NCBI GenBank assembly: GCA_037414955.1
Contig: JBBEWH010000194.1
Location: 1 to 64,000, forward strand
DNA: 64,000 bases
Reading direction: 5' to 3'
DNA from: Phytohabitans sp037414955
GTDB taxonomy: Bacteria; Actinomycetota; Actinomycetes; Mycobacteriales; Micromonosporaceae
Position numbers and translations under genes: made by a program. Numbering within the stretch: the first letter of the stretch is position 1; every line of letters begins with the position of its first letter. The notes under the pieces are model-generated. The model worked only from the letters and a program-made list of their open reading frames with translations, was not told the origin of the DNA and ran no database searches. Positions 34,892 to 43,628 of the stretch are shown here, in pieces.

Positions 34892-35764
34892 CTATCTGAG
34901 GTGGCCCCTGCCGTAGCGGGCGGTGAGCTGGTCGCCGAGGATGCCGATGTTGACGATCAGCAGAGACAGCGCGATGCCGGGCAGCGCCGAGATCCACCAC
35001 GCGGTCTCCAGGTATTGCTTGCCGTTCGCGATCGTCTGGCCCCACGACACCGCCGAGTTGGGCAAGCCGATGCCGAGGAAGCTGAGCCCGGCCTCGGCCA
35101 GGACGACGAGCGCGAACTCCAATGTGGCCAGGGCGACCACCGGGCCCGCGGTGAACGGGAGGACGTGTCGCATGAGGACGGCCCGGCGCCGGACGCCGAG
35201 CACGCGGGCCGCGTCGACCCAGGGGCGTTCCCGCAGCGACAGCGCGATGCCGCGGGTGACCCGGGCGAACGAGATCCAGGCGGTCGCCGAGAGCGCGGTC
35301 ACCACGAGGACGACGCTGCGTTGGAACGCGCCCGCGATCACGATGGTCAGCAGGATCGCCGGGAAGGCGAGCAGGATGTCGATCCCGCGCGCGAGGACGG
35401 TGTCCAGCCACCCCCGGAAGTAACCGGCGACCGTGCCGATGGCCACCCCGACGAGGCAGGCGACGGCCACCGTGGCGATGCCGATGAGCACCGACGTGCG
35501 GGCGCCGTAGACGACCTGGGCGAGCACGTCGCGGCCGAGCGCGTCGGTGCCGAGCCAGGCGGTGCCGCCGTCCGACACCTCAGCCCCGGGGGCGCGCAGC
35601 CGGTCCTCGAGCGACGTGTGCACCGGGTTGTAGTCGATCAGCAGTGGGCCGACGCCACCGACGAGCGCGTAGAGCGCGAGCACGATGTAGGGAACCCGCC
35701 GCATGACCCCCCGCCCCATGACACGCTGTCTCATGACACGCTGTCTCATGACACGCTGTCTCAT
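34892..35764 (-). CDS. ABC transporter permease (DppC type) with repeated start region
   Basis: 290-aa inner-membrane permease with five or six helices and the BPD_transp_1 EAA motif region (VDAARVLGVRRRAVLMRHVLP). ATG 35764 overlaps the dppB-type stop by four bases. The N-terminus is encoded by a 15-bp tandem repeat giving (MRQRV) three times followed by related MGRGVM, so there are in-frame ATGs at 35764, 35749, 35734, 35719 and 35704. Any of them could serve; the last, leading into RRVPYIVLALYALV, would give the most ordinary protein. Confidence 0.92.
   Translation of the reverse strand: MRQRVMRQRVMRQRVMGRGVMRRVPYIVLALYALVGGVGPLLIDYNPVHTSLEDRLRAPGAEVSDGGTAWLGTDALGRDVLAQVVYGARTSVLIGIATVAVACLVGVAIGTVAGYFRGWLDTVLARGIDILLAFPAILLTIVIAGAFQRSVVLVVTALSATAWISFARVTRGIALSLRERPWVDAARVLGVRRRAVLMRHVLPFTAGPVVALATLEFALVVLAEAGLSFLGIGLPNSAVSWGQTIANGKQYLETAWWISALPGIALSLLIVNIGILGDQLTARYGRGHLR
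35704..35764 (-). repeat. 15-bp tandem repeat duplicating the dppC-type start codon
   Basis: On the minus strand the unit ATGAGACAGCGTGTC is present three times in succession, followed by a degenerate unit ATGGGGCGGGGGGTC and then ATGCGGCGG. Every unit begins with an in-frame ATG. The first ATG is fused to the upstream gene's TGA. Confidence 0.9.
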
Positions 35765-36690
35765 GACACGCCGTCCAGCTTGATCCGGGGGTCCAGCCGC
35801 GAGTAGAGCAGGTCGGCCAGCAGGTTGAAGACCATGACGATGCCGGCGATCAGGAACGTGGCCGCCTGCACCACCTCGTAGTCGCGATTGGACACCGCGT
35901 CCACGACCAGCGAACCGAGCCCGGGCCAGGCGAAGACGTTCTCCACGATCACCGCGCCGCCCATGAGGCCGCCCATCTGCAGCCCGACGACCGTCACCAC
36001 CGGGATGAGCGAGTTGCGCAGCGCGTGGCCGAGCAGCACCTGCGGTTCGGTGAGGCCCTTGGACCGCGCGGTCTGGATGTACGGCTCGCGCATCGTCTCC
36101 GCGACGCTGGTCCTGGTGAGGCGGGCGACGGTGGCGGTGAACGGCAGTGCGAGCGTGACCGCCGGCAGGACGAGGTGTGCGGGCGTGCCGGCGCCCGCGC
36201 TGGGCAGCACCCCCAGCCCGAGCGCGAAGAGCAGGATCAGCATGATGCCGACCCAGAACGTCGGGAACGACTGGAGCGCGATGGTGCTCGCGGACACCAC
36301 GCGGTCGACGATCCCGCCCTGCCGCGCGCCGGCCACCAGCCCGAGCGTGATGCCGAGCACCACCGCGATCGCGGTGGAGGACAGCATCAGCTCGGCGGTC
36401 GCCGGCAGCCGTTCCAGCACCGCCGACATCGCCGGCCGCGCCAACCGGTACGACTCGCCGAAGTCGAACCGGGCGGCGTCGGCGAGGTAGTGGACGTACT
36501 GAGTGAGCTTGGACTGGTCGAGGCCGAGCCGCGCGGTCAGCTCGGCGATCTGCTCGGGATCCGCGTCCGGTCCCAACAGGATGGTCGCGGGATCGCCGGG
36601 GGCGACCCGGACGATCAGGAAGATGAGCGAGGCCGCGCCCCACATCACCAGCAGGCCGACGAGCAGCCGCTTCACGATCACTCTAAACAT
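35761..36690 (-). CDS. ABC transporter permease (DppB type)
   Basis: 309-aa permease with six predicted helices. The N-terminal FRVIVKRLLVGLLVMWGAAS helix and APGDPATILLGPDA are typical of DppB/OppB; the EAA loop is YIQTARSKGLTEPQVLLGHALRNSLIPV, followed by ENVFAWPGLGSLVVDAVSNRDYEVVQ. It is preceded by lacI with an eight-base overlap and followed by the dppC-type gene with a four-base overlap. Confidence 0.95.
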   Translation of the reverse strand: MFRVIVKRLLVGLLVMWGAASLIFLIVRVAPGDPATILLGPDADPEQIAELTARLGLDQSKLTQYVHYLADAARFDFGESYRLARPAMSAVLERLPATAELMLSSTAIAVVLGITLGLVAGARQGGIVDRVVSASTIALQSFPTFWVGIMLILLFALGLGVLPSAGAGTPAHLVLPAVTLALPFTATVARLTRTSVAETMREPYIQTARSKGLTEPQVLLGHALRNSLIPVVTVVGLQMGGLMGGAVIVENVFAWPGLGSLVVDAVSNRDYEVVQAATFLIAGIVMVFNLLADLLYSRLDPRIKLDGVS

Positions 36691-37750
36691 GGCGGGCTGG
36701 TCCGATCGTGTCGCCGGGCACGAAGGTGCACGGCAGGCTCTGCCGCTGCGGCGCCTCCTGCCGGCCGTCGAGCTGCGCGATCAGCATCCGGGCCGCCTCG
36801 CGGCCCATCTCGACCCGGGGCAGCGAGAAGCGGGTCCAGTCCCGCCGGTCGGGACTCCATGATGGAGGATCGCCGAGCAGGGCGATCGAGCAGTCCTGCG
36901 GGAAGCGCACCCGGGCGGCGGCCGCGATGGCGTCGAGCGCGGTGGTGAGCCGGGTGTCCTCGGTCGGCTCGACGAGGACGGCGGTCGCGCCGTACCGCCC
37001 GATCCAGTGCTCCAGGTGCTCGGCGGTCAGGTCCGCCGGGTCCGCGAGCGCCTGGATGAGCGACTCGTCCACGGCGAGGCCCGCCGCGGCGAGCCCGTGG
37101 CGGTAGCCGGCCTCGCGGTCCAGCGTGGGCTCGGTGTCCTCGATGGCGCGCAGGTACAGGATCCGCTCGTGCCCGAGCCCCGCGAGGGTGGTCACCATCG
37201 CGCTGGTCGCGGTCACGTAGTCGGCGGCCACATAGGAGAGTTCGGCGTCCGGCAGCTCGCGGCGGCCGAGGAAGACGAACGGGAAGTCCTCGCGGACGAG
37301 CGCGGCCAGCTCGTCGCGCCGGACGTTGCGACCGAGCAGGACGCATCCGTCGGCGATCCGCAGCCGGTTGACGCCGCCGGCGTAGATCGAGCGGTCGGCG
37401 GCCGACGTGACGGAGCTGAACAGCAGCAGGTCGTAGCCCAGGGCCGCGGTGGCCTCCTCGACGCCGACCAGGAACGGATAGTAGAAGTCGCGCTGGTCGA
37501 CCGGGAAGACCGGCTCGAACGTGTAGATGCCGAGCAGGTTGTTGCGCTTGCCCCGCAGGCGGCGCGCGGCGACGTTGGCCGTGTAGCCCAGCTCGGCGGC
37601 CGCGGACAGCACGGCCTGGCGCGTCGACTCGGCCACCTGGTCGCTGACCGCGCCGCCGCTGATCACGAGCGATACCGTTGCCTGGGAGACGCCGGCACGG
37701 CGGGCGATGTCGACCTGGGTCGGCCGGGCTCTACGCGGGGGTGAGGACAC
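36683..37750 (-). CDS. LacI-family regulator of the divergent glycan locus
   Basis: 355 aa. Helix-turn-helix PTQVDIARRAGVSQATVSLVI near residues 10-30, hinge ANVAARRLRGKR, then the ligand-binding fold (LLGIYTFEPVFPVD to FVPGDTIGPARH). It is the first gene of the Dpp-type operon, overlapping dppB by eight bases, so its own synthesis follows the operon. Identical palindromes TAATACGTATTA stand in front of both arms of the divergent locus, making this protein the obvious binder. Inducer probably an imported sugar derived from the glycan. Confidence 0.93.
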   Translation of the reverse strand: MSSPPRRARPTQVDIARRAGVSQATVSLVISGGAVSDQVAESTRQAVLSAAAELGYTANVAARRLRGKRNNLLGIYTFEPVFPVDQRDFYYPFLVGVEEATAALGYDLLLFSSVTSAADRSIYAGGVNRLRIADGCVLLGRNVRRDELAALVREDFPFVFLGRRELPDAELSYVAADYVTATSAMVTTLAGLGHERILYLRAIEDTEPTLDREAGYRHGLAAAGLAVDESLIQALADPADLTAEHLEHWIGRYGATAVLVEPTEDTRLTTALDAIAAAARVRFPQDCSIALLGDPPSWSPDRRDWTRFSLPRVEMGREAARMLIAQLDGRQEAPQRQSLPCTFVPGDTIGPARHV

Positions 37751-37762
37751 CGCAGCTCCAAT

Positions 37763-37896
37763 TAATACGTATTAGAAGATCCGGTGGGAGCGACCGTACT
37801 CGCCGCTTCGCGGCACTGTCAACGGCACTTTTAGCCCCGTTGACGTGCGCAAAACCCTCAAGTACCGTCACAAGCGGTTGATCTTAATACGTATTA
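37763..37896. promoter_or_regulatory. Divergent promoters with twin LacI operators
   Basis: TAATACGTATTA occurs at 37763-37774 and again at 37885-37896, centres 122 bp apart. Between them lie back-to-back promoters: minus strand TTGACA (37822-37817), 18-bp spacer, TACGGT (37798-37793); plus strand TTGACG (37840-37845), 17-bp spacer, TACCGT (37863-37868). Each operator sits just downstream of the predicted start of one transcript, so LacI could block both arms and could loop the DNA. The downstream gene has AGGAG at 37905-37909. Confidence 0.85.
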
Positions 37897-37914
37897 ATAA
37901 GATCAGGAGCCCCC

Positions 37915-40023
37915 ATGACTCATCCGCTCAGCCGGCGGACGTTCACGCTCGGCCTCGCGGCGGGCGCCGCCGCGACCGCGCTCCCGTCGAGCGCGCTGGC
38001 CGCCGCCCCGCCGGCCACCCCCGGTGCCGCCGGCGCTGCCGCCGCGCCCTTCTTCGCCGAGACCACGCTGTGGGACAACACCGTCGACCCGCTCGCCAGC
38101 TACCACGTGCACGCCCTCACCGCGCTGCCCGACGACACCGTCCTGGCCTGCACCGAGGGGCGCTACGAGAACTGCGACGCCGGCCCCCACGACCTGCTGC
38201 TGCGGCGCAGCACCGACGGCGGGGCGACGTGGACCCCGACCCAGACGCTGGTCGCCGCCGTCAACGGCGAGTGTTGGGCCAACCCGACGTTCGTCGTCGA
38301 CCAGGTCACCCGCGAGGTGTTCCTGTTCTACAACCTCTGCGTGCGGATGCCGGGAAACACCAGCTGCTCCGCCGACTCCAGCACCATGTACGTCATCTCC
38401 AGCACCGACAGCGGCGCCACCTGGAGCGCGCCGCGCGACATCAGCGCGCTGTTCGACCACTTCCCGTACAACTGGGCGATGCACGGGCCGGGACCCGGCC
38501 ACGGCATCCAGCTCGACAATGGACGGCTGCTGCTCACCGTCTCGCACCGGACCATCATCACCGGCGTCCCGGCCAGCGACCGCAACTACGGCGTGTCCTG
38601 TGTGTACAGTGACGACCACGGGCGGACCTGGCTCTCCGGCGACGCCGTGCCGATGGGCGTGGGCTACCCCACCGTCGGCGAGGCCCGGCTGGTGCAGCGC
38701 GCCGACGGCACCATCCTCATGAACAGCCGCGCCGGTTCCGGCAGCAACTGGTCCCGCAGCGTCACGGTCAGCGAGGACCGCGGCGTGACCTGGTCGGTGC
38801 CGCGGCTCGACGACGGCGCCGGGCTGTTCAACGGCTGCGACGCCGGGCTGCTGCGGTTCACCGGCGGCCCGCGCAGCGCCGCGGTGAACCGCATCGTCTT
38901 CAGCCGGCCGGACGCGCCGATGCGGTGGAACATGACCGTGTCCGTCAGCTACGACGAGGGCTACTCGTTCCGGTACAGCCGGGTCGTCAACCCCAACCGG
39001 TCATTCTATTCGGACCTCACCCGCCTCTCCGACGGCACGATCATCCTGCTCTACGGCTGCGACGGCGACCTCGACGGCACGCCGCGCCGGGTGGCCGCCG
39101 CCCGGTTCAACCTGGAGTGGCTGACCAAAGGCCGGGACAGCCTCGTCCTCGGGCCGTTGCTGGCCGAGCGCACCGACGACCTCGGCCAGCGCGCGCTGCT
39201 CGCACGCCGCTCCGGCGGCACGGTCACCGTGGTGCGGGAGGCCACCGCGCGCGCCGGCGCCCGCGCCGCCTACGCGCCGGCCGCCGTCGGGAACTTCATC
39301 GAGTACCCCTTCGAGGTGGGCCCGTCCGGCGAGTACGAGCTGTGGCTGCGCTACTTCCGCTCGCTCGACGGCGGCCTGGTCCGGGTCACCGTGGACGGCC
39401 AGGCGCCCCGGGTGTCCACCATCGACATGACGGCTTGGCGCAACGACGGGTACGACGTGGCGCGGCTGGACCGGCGGTGGCTGGCGTCCGGCCGGCACAC
39501 CCTGCGGTTCACGGCGGCCGGTCCCGGGCGGAGCGGCGGCACGGCCATCTCGGTCGACGAGCTGAGCCTGGTGCGGGCGCCCTACCGGGCGGACGTCCCT
39601 GAGGACGTCACCGTCGACAATGGAGAGCTGGGCTTCCAGATCGTGTCCGGCACCTGGCCGAGCAGCCGCGGCGTGCCCGGATACTACGGCTTCAACTACC
39701 TCTCGCACGGCGCCGGCACCGGGGCGAGCGCGATCCGTTGGCGGCCGGCGTTGCCCGGCGACGACCGGTACGAGGTGCTGGTCTCCTACTCGGCGGGCAC
39801 CAACCGGGCGACGAACGCCACCTACACGGTGCACCACGCCGGCGGCAGCACGCCGGTCACGGTCAACCAGCAGGTCGCCGGCGCCGCCGAACCGCGCGGC
39901 GGCACGTGGCGATCGCTCGGCGTGTTCGCGTTCGCGGGCGGCGTCGACGGGCACGTCGTGCTCACCGACGCCGCCAACCAGACGGTCATCGCCGACGGCG
40001 TACGCTTCCGGCGGCAGAGTTGA
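37915..40023 (+). CDS. Exported sialidase-like beta-propeller protein with C-terminal golvesin/Xly-type CBD (paralogue 2)
   Basis: 702 aa, same architecture and high similarity to the protein at 28461-30515: Tat signal SRRTFTLGLAAGAAATALP, YHVHALTALPDDTVLACTEGR in place of the FRIP motif, Asp boxes (RRSTDGGATWTP, SSTDSGATWSAP, and the weaker SEDRGVTWS), RSFYSDLTRLSDGTIILLY matching the sialidase Tyr segment, then a CBM-like module and a golvesin/Xly CBD domain. It is the first gene of the plus-strand arm under the LacI operator and has AGGAG five bases before ATG 37915. GH127 follows nine bases after its stop. It probably removes a terminal acidic sugar outside the cell; the specificity is unknown. 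Confidence 0.87.
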   Translation: MTHPLSRRTFTLGLAAGAAATALPSSALAAAPPATPGAAGAAAAPFFAETTLWDNTVDPLASYHVHALTALPDDTVLACTEGRYENCDAGPHDLLLRRSTDGGATWTPTQTLVAAVNGECWANPTFVVDQVTREVFLFYNLCVRMPGNTSCSADSSTMYVISSTDSGATWSAPRDISALFDHFPYNWAMHGPGPGHGIQLDNGRLLLTVSHRTIITGVPASDRNYGVSCVYSDDHGRTWLSGDAVPMGVGYPTVGEARLVQRADGTILMNSRAGSGSNWSRSVTVSEDRGVTWSVPRLDDGAGLFNGCDAGLLRFTGGPRSAAVNRIVFSRPDAPMRWNMTVSVSYDEGYSFRYSRVVNPNRSFYSDLTRLSDGTIILLYGCDGDLDGTPRRVAAARFNLEWLTKGRDSLVLGPLLAERTDDLGQRALLARRSGGTVTVVREATARAGARAAYAPAAVGNFIEYPFEVGPSGEYELWLRYFRSLDGGLVRVTVDGQAPRVSTIDMTAWRNDGYDVARLDRRWLASGRHTLRFTAAGPGRSGGTAISVDELSLVRAPYRADVPEDVTVDNGELGFQIVSGTWPSSRGVPGYYGFNYLSHGAGTGASAIRWRPALPGDDRYEVLVSYSAGTNRATNATYTVHHAGGSTPVTVNQQVAGAAEPRGGTWRSLGVFAFAGGVDGHVVLTDAANQTVIADGVRFRRQS

Positions 40024-40031
40024 CGGGCCCA

Positions 40032-41795
40032 GTGGTCCCCGGCCCGGGCGCGGCGGTCACGCTGCGCCCGGGCGCCACCGGCCGCATCACCGGCGGCCTG
40101 TGGGCGCGGCGGATGGCCGGCAACCGGGCCGCCATCCCCGTCGTGTACGACCGGCTGGTTGAGGCCGGACACATCCGCAACCTGCGGATCGCGGCGGGTG
40201 CGGAGTCGGGGACGGTGGCGGGTGCCGCGTTCCGGGACTCCGATGTGTACAAGTGGCTGGAGGCGGCGGCGTGGGCCGGTCTGTCCGAGCCGGCACTCGT
40301 CCACACCATCGCCGCCGCGCAGCGCGACGACGGCTACCTCAACTCGGTCATGCAGGTCACCGGCGAGGAACCCTACACCCGGCTGTGGATGAGCCACGAG
40401 CACTACTGCGCGGGGCATCTGTTCCAGGCGGCGGTGGCGGCGGCGCGGGCCGGCGGTGACACCGGGCTCCTCGACGTCGCCACCCGGCTGGCCGACCACC
40501 TCGCCGCCACCTTCGGCCCGCATGGGCGCACCGAGCTGGACGGACATCCGCTGGTCGAGATGGCCCTCGTCGAGCTGTACCGGCACACCGGCGTACCGCG
40601 CTACCTGGACCTGGCGCGGCACTTCGTCGACACGCGCGGGCAGGGGCGGGCCACCAAGCCGGGCTTCGACCCGTCGCACTACGGCGATCCCGCCCACTAC
40701 GCGGACGCCGAGCCGGTGCGCGAGGCCGCGACGCTGGCCGGGCACGCGGTGCGCGCGGTCTACTTCGCGGCCGGCGCCACCGACGTCGCGATCGAGACCG
40801 GCGACGCGGAGCTGCTCGCCGCCGTGCGCCGGCAGTTCGACGCGGTGCGGCGGCAGAAGCAGCACGTCACCGGCGGCGTCGGGGCGCGCTGGGACGGCGA
40901 GGCGTTCGGCGACGCGTACGAGCTGCCGCCGGACCGGGCGTACGCGGAGACGTGCGCCGCGATCGGCATGTTGCAGTGGGCCTGGCGCCTGCTGCTGGCC
41001 ACCGGCGAGCCCGAGTACGCCGACCAGATCGAGCTGCTGCTGTACAACGCGGTGCTGCCCGCCGTGTCGCTGACCGGCACGGAGTTCTTCTACGTCAACA
41101 CGTTGCACCGGCGCACCGGCGCCCGGGGCGACGTGCAGCGGTCACCGGTTCACGGCCGGCGGCCCTGGTTCAACTGCGCGTGCTGCCCGCCCAACGTGCT
41201 GCGTACGCTGGCCAGCCTGCCGGCCTACCTGGCCACCGGCGCGGACGACGGGCTCCAGATCCACCAGTACGCGCCGGGCTCGGTGGGTGCGGGCGAGTTC
41301 ACCGTGGACATCGAGACCGAGTACCCGTGGGACGGCCGGGTCGCGGTGACGGTACGGGCGGCCCCGCGCCACGAGGTGGAGCTGGCGCTGCGCGTGCCGG
41401 CGTGGGCCGACGAGGCCACCCTGGACGGCAAGCCCGCGCCGGCGGGCGGATACGCGCGGCTGCGGCGGGTCTTCCACCCCGGCGATCGGCTGGTGCTGGA
41501 GCTGCCCATGCCGCCCCGGCTGCTCGCGCCCGACGACCGGGTGGACGCCCTCCGGGGCTGTGTCGCGGTGGCCCGCGGCCCGCTGGTGTACGCGATCGAA
41601 CAGCCCGACCAGCCGGCCGGCGGCACGCTGGAGGACATCCGGTTCGACGTCGCGGCGCCCGTCCGCCACGAGCACCGGCCGGGCCTGCTCGGCGGCGTGA
41701 CCGTGCTGCACGCCCCGGGCGCCACGCTCATCCCGTACTTCGCCTGGGCCAACCGGGGCCCGCACGCGATGCGGGTCTGGATACCGAGGGTATAG
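40032..41795 (+). CDS. Beta-L-arabinofuranosidase, GH127
   Basis: 587 aa, no signal peptide, so cytoplasmic. The family fold begins GATGRITGGLWARRM and includes DSDVYKWLEAAAWAGLS and EEPYTRLWMSHEHYCAGHL. The zinc-cysteine active site of GH127 is complete: E306 and C308 in AYAETCAAIG, and C384-C385 in FNCACCPPNVLR, with spacing close to Bifidobacterium HypBA1 (E338, C340, C417, C418). C384 would be the nucleophile. The start is taken as GTG 40032, nine bases after the upstream stop; TTG 40020 is an alternative. It would release beta-L-arabinofuranose from arabino-oligosaccharides or RG-II-type side chains. Confidence 0.92.
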   Translation: MVPGPGAAVTLRPGATGRITGGLWARRMAGNRAAIPVVYDRLVEAGHIRNLRIAAGAESGTVAGAAFRDSDVYKWLEAAAWAGLSEPALVHTIAAAQRDDGYLNSVMQVTGEEPYTRLWMSHEHYCAGHLFQAAVAAARAGGDTGLLDVATRLADHLAATFGPHGRTELDGHPLVEMALVELYRHTGVPRYLDLARHFVDTRGQGRATKPGFDPSHYGDPAHYADAEPVREAATLAGHAVRAVYFAAGATDVAIETGDAELLAAVRRQFDAVRRQKQHVTGGVGARWDGEAFGDAYELPPDRAYAETCAAIGMLQWAWRLLLATGEPEYADQIELLLYNAVLPAVSLTGTEFFYVNTLHRRTGARGDVQRSPVHGRRPWFNCACCPPNVLRTLASLPAYLATGADDGLQIHQYAPGSVGAGEFTVDIETEYPWDGRVAVTVRAAPRHEVELALRVPAWADEATLDGKPAPAGGYARLRRVFHPGDRLVLELPMPPRLLAPDDRVDALRGCVAVARGPLVYAIEQPDQPAGGTLEDIRFDVAAPVRHEHRPGLLGGVTVLHAPGATLIPYFAWANRGPHAMRVWIPRV

Positions 41796-41798
41796 ATA

Positions 41799-43628
41799 AT
41801 GTCTTATGAGGATGCTCAGCGCCGGTTGGCGCGCGGCTGGAACACCTGGGACACGCACAGCCTGCTGACCCAGGTGCTGCTGCCCGAGGGCCTGGCGGTC
41901 ACGCTCGGCCTCAAGGAGTACTACCGCGGCAACGTCCTGCACCGCGTCCAGATCGGACGGCGTGACCAGGACGCCGAGACCGTGACGCTCGGGCCGCACG
42001 CGATCGACGGGTCCTACACAGCGGTGACCGTCCGGTGGCGGGACATCGAGGTGCTGGTCGAGACGGCCCACGCCGGGCCGGACCTGGTCATCCTCGCGAC
42101 GCCGCTGGCCAACCAGGTCCAGCCGGCGACGCTGACCGTCGCGGTCGGTCTGTTGTGGAACCGCCCGGGCGTGGTGCGGCGCTCCCCGTCGGCGATCCAC
42201 GCCGACCTCCCCGGGCGCGCCGTCGCCGTGTCCGGCACCGCGCCGCACTACGACGACCGGTACCTCGACCTGGCCGGGCCCTACCTGGCCATGCGCCTGG
42301 ACGGGCCGGTCGGGGTGTCCACCGGCGCGCCGCGCGACCTGGCGGCGATCCAGGCCGCCGTCGCGGCTGCCCGGCTCCCCCAACTGGCCGGCACCGACGC
42401 CGAGCACCGGGAGCTGGTGCGGGACGCGATCGCCTGGAACACCGTCTACGAGCCCGCCGGGGACCGGGTGGTGACCACCGTCAGCCGCTTGTGGAACGTC
42501 GGCAAGCGCGGCGGGTACGCCCTGTTCTGCTGGGACAACTACTTCAACGCGCTGCTCGCCGGCGTGTTCAGCGCCGACCTCGCGTACGCCAACGCGGTCG
42601 AGATGACCCGCGCGCTGACCCCGGACGGCTTCGTGCCCAACGTCGAGCAGGGCACCGGCCGGCGCACCTACGACGGCTCCCAGCCACCGGTCGGCGCGCT
42701 GGTGGCGTGGGAGCTGTACCGCCGGTTCGGCGACCGCTGGTTCCTCGACGAGGTCTTCCCCGGCCTGCTGAGCTGGAACCGCTGGTGGTGGCGGGTGCGC
42801 CGGGACGGCGAGCTGCTCTGCCTCGGCTCGACCGCGTTCGAACCCGAATGGCCGTCGCCGCAGGACATCCCGCGCGTCAACCAGCACTTCGGCGCCACCT
42901 GCGAGAGCGGCTGCGACGACCACCCGGTGTTCGCGGACATCCCGTACGACCCGTCGGCCGGCCTGCTGCGCGCCCATGACATCGGCCTCAACAGCGAATA
43001 CGTCGCGGACTGTGCGGCGCTGGCCGACATCGCCGACGCCCTGGGCCGGGGCGCCGAACGGGACGAGTTGCGCGCCCGGGGCGCCGCGGTGGCGGCAGCC
43101 GTCGAACGCCGGCTGTGGTCCGAGGAGACGCGGTCGTACCGCAGCCGCCGCACCGACACTGACGCATTCACCGCGGACATGTCACCGATGAGCTTCTTCC
43201 CGCTGCTGGGCGGGCTGGGCTCTGGTGGTCGCGCCCGCGAGACGGTCGAGCGTTACCTGCGCGACGAGCGGTTCTTCGGTGGGCGGTGGGCGCTGCCGTC
43301 CACGCCGCGCACGGACGTCGAGTCCGCCTCACGCAGCTACTACTGGCGCGGCCGGGTCTGGCCGCCGATGAACTTCCTGGTCTACATCGGACTGCACCGG
43401 CTCGGCCTGGCGGAGGAGCGGCGGTGGCTGGCCGAGCGCAGCGGCGAGCTGGCGATGAAGGAGTGGCGCGAGGCGCGCCACGTGCACGAGAACTACTCCG
43501 CGCAGACCGGTGAGGGCTGCGACAAGGCCAACAGCGAACCGTTCCACTCGTGGGGCGCGCTGTTGAGCCTGATCCCGCTCATCGAAAACGGCGAACCGTA
43601 CTTCGGCGACTTCCTGGGGGTTGAATGA
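41799..43628 (+). CDS. GH63/MGH-like (alpha/alpha)6 glycoside hydrolase
   Basis: 609 aa. The C-terminal two-thirds is an (alpha/alpha)6 barrel of the trehalase/GH63 type: GGYALFCWDNYFNALLAGVF, TPDGFVPNVEQGTG, DIGLNSEYVADCAALADIADALG, YYWRGRVWPPMNFLVYIGL and ARHVHENYSAQTGEGCD. WDN and HENY segments carry the acidic residues expected of these inverting enzymes. It is related to mannosylglycerate hydrolase-like and glucosidase proteins; substrate unknown. It follows GH127 by three bases and overlaps the next gene by four, so it belongs to the LacI-controlled arm. Confidence 0.82.
   Translation: MSYEDAQRRLARGWNTWDTHSLLTQVLLPEGLAVTLGLKEYYRGNVLHRVQIGRRDQDAETVTLGPHAIDGSYTAVTVRWRDIEVLVETAHAGPDLVILATPLANQVQPATLTVAVGLLWNRPGVVRRSPSAIHADLPGRAVAVSGTAPHYDDRYLDLAGPYLAMRLDGPVGVSTGAPRDLAAIQAAVAAARLPQLAGTDAEHRELVRDAIAWNTVYEPAGDRVVTTVSRLWNVGKRGGYALFCWDNYFNALLAGVFSADLAYANAVEMTRALTPDGFVPNVEQGTGRRTYDGSQPPVGALVAWELYRRFGDRWFLDEVFPGLLSWNRWWWRVRRDGELLCLGSTAFEPEWPSPQDIPRVNQHFGATCESGCDDHPVFADIPYDPSAGLLRAHDIGLNSEYVADCAALADIADALGRGAERDELRARGAAVAAAVERRLWSEETRSYRSRRTDTDAFTADMSPMSFFPLLGGLGSGGRARETVERYLRDERFFGGRWALPSTPRTDVESASRSYYWRGRVWPPMNFLVYIGLHRLGLAEERRWLAERSGELAMKEWREARHVHENYSAQTGEGCDKANSEPFHSWGALLSLIPLIENGEPYFGDFLGVE

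Noticed and set aside
36683..37750. LacI gene as regulator of only the transporter
   Set aside because: An identical operator precedes the plus-strand arm too, so control of both arms is the simpler reading.
41142..42977. 611-codon minus-strand frame across GH127 and GH63-like genes
   Set aside because: Antisense shadow; GH127 active-site residues on the plus strand are unequivocal.
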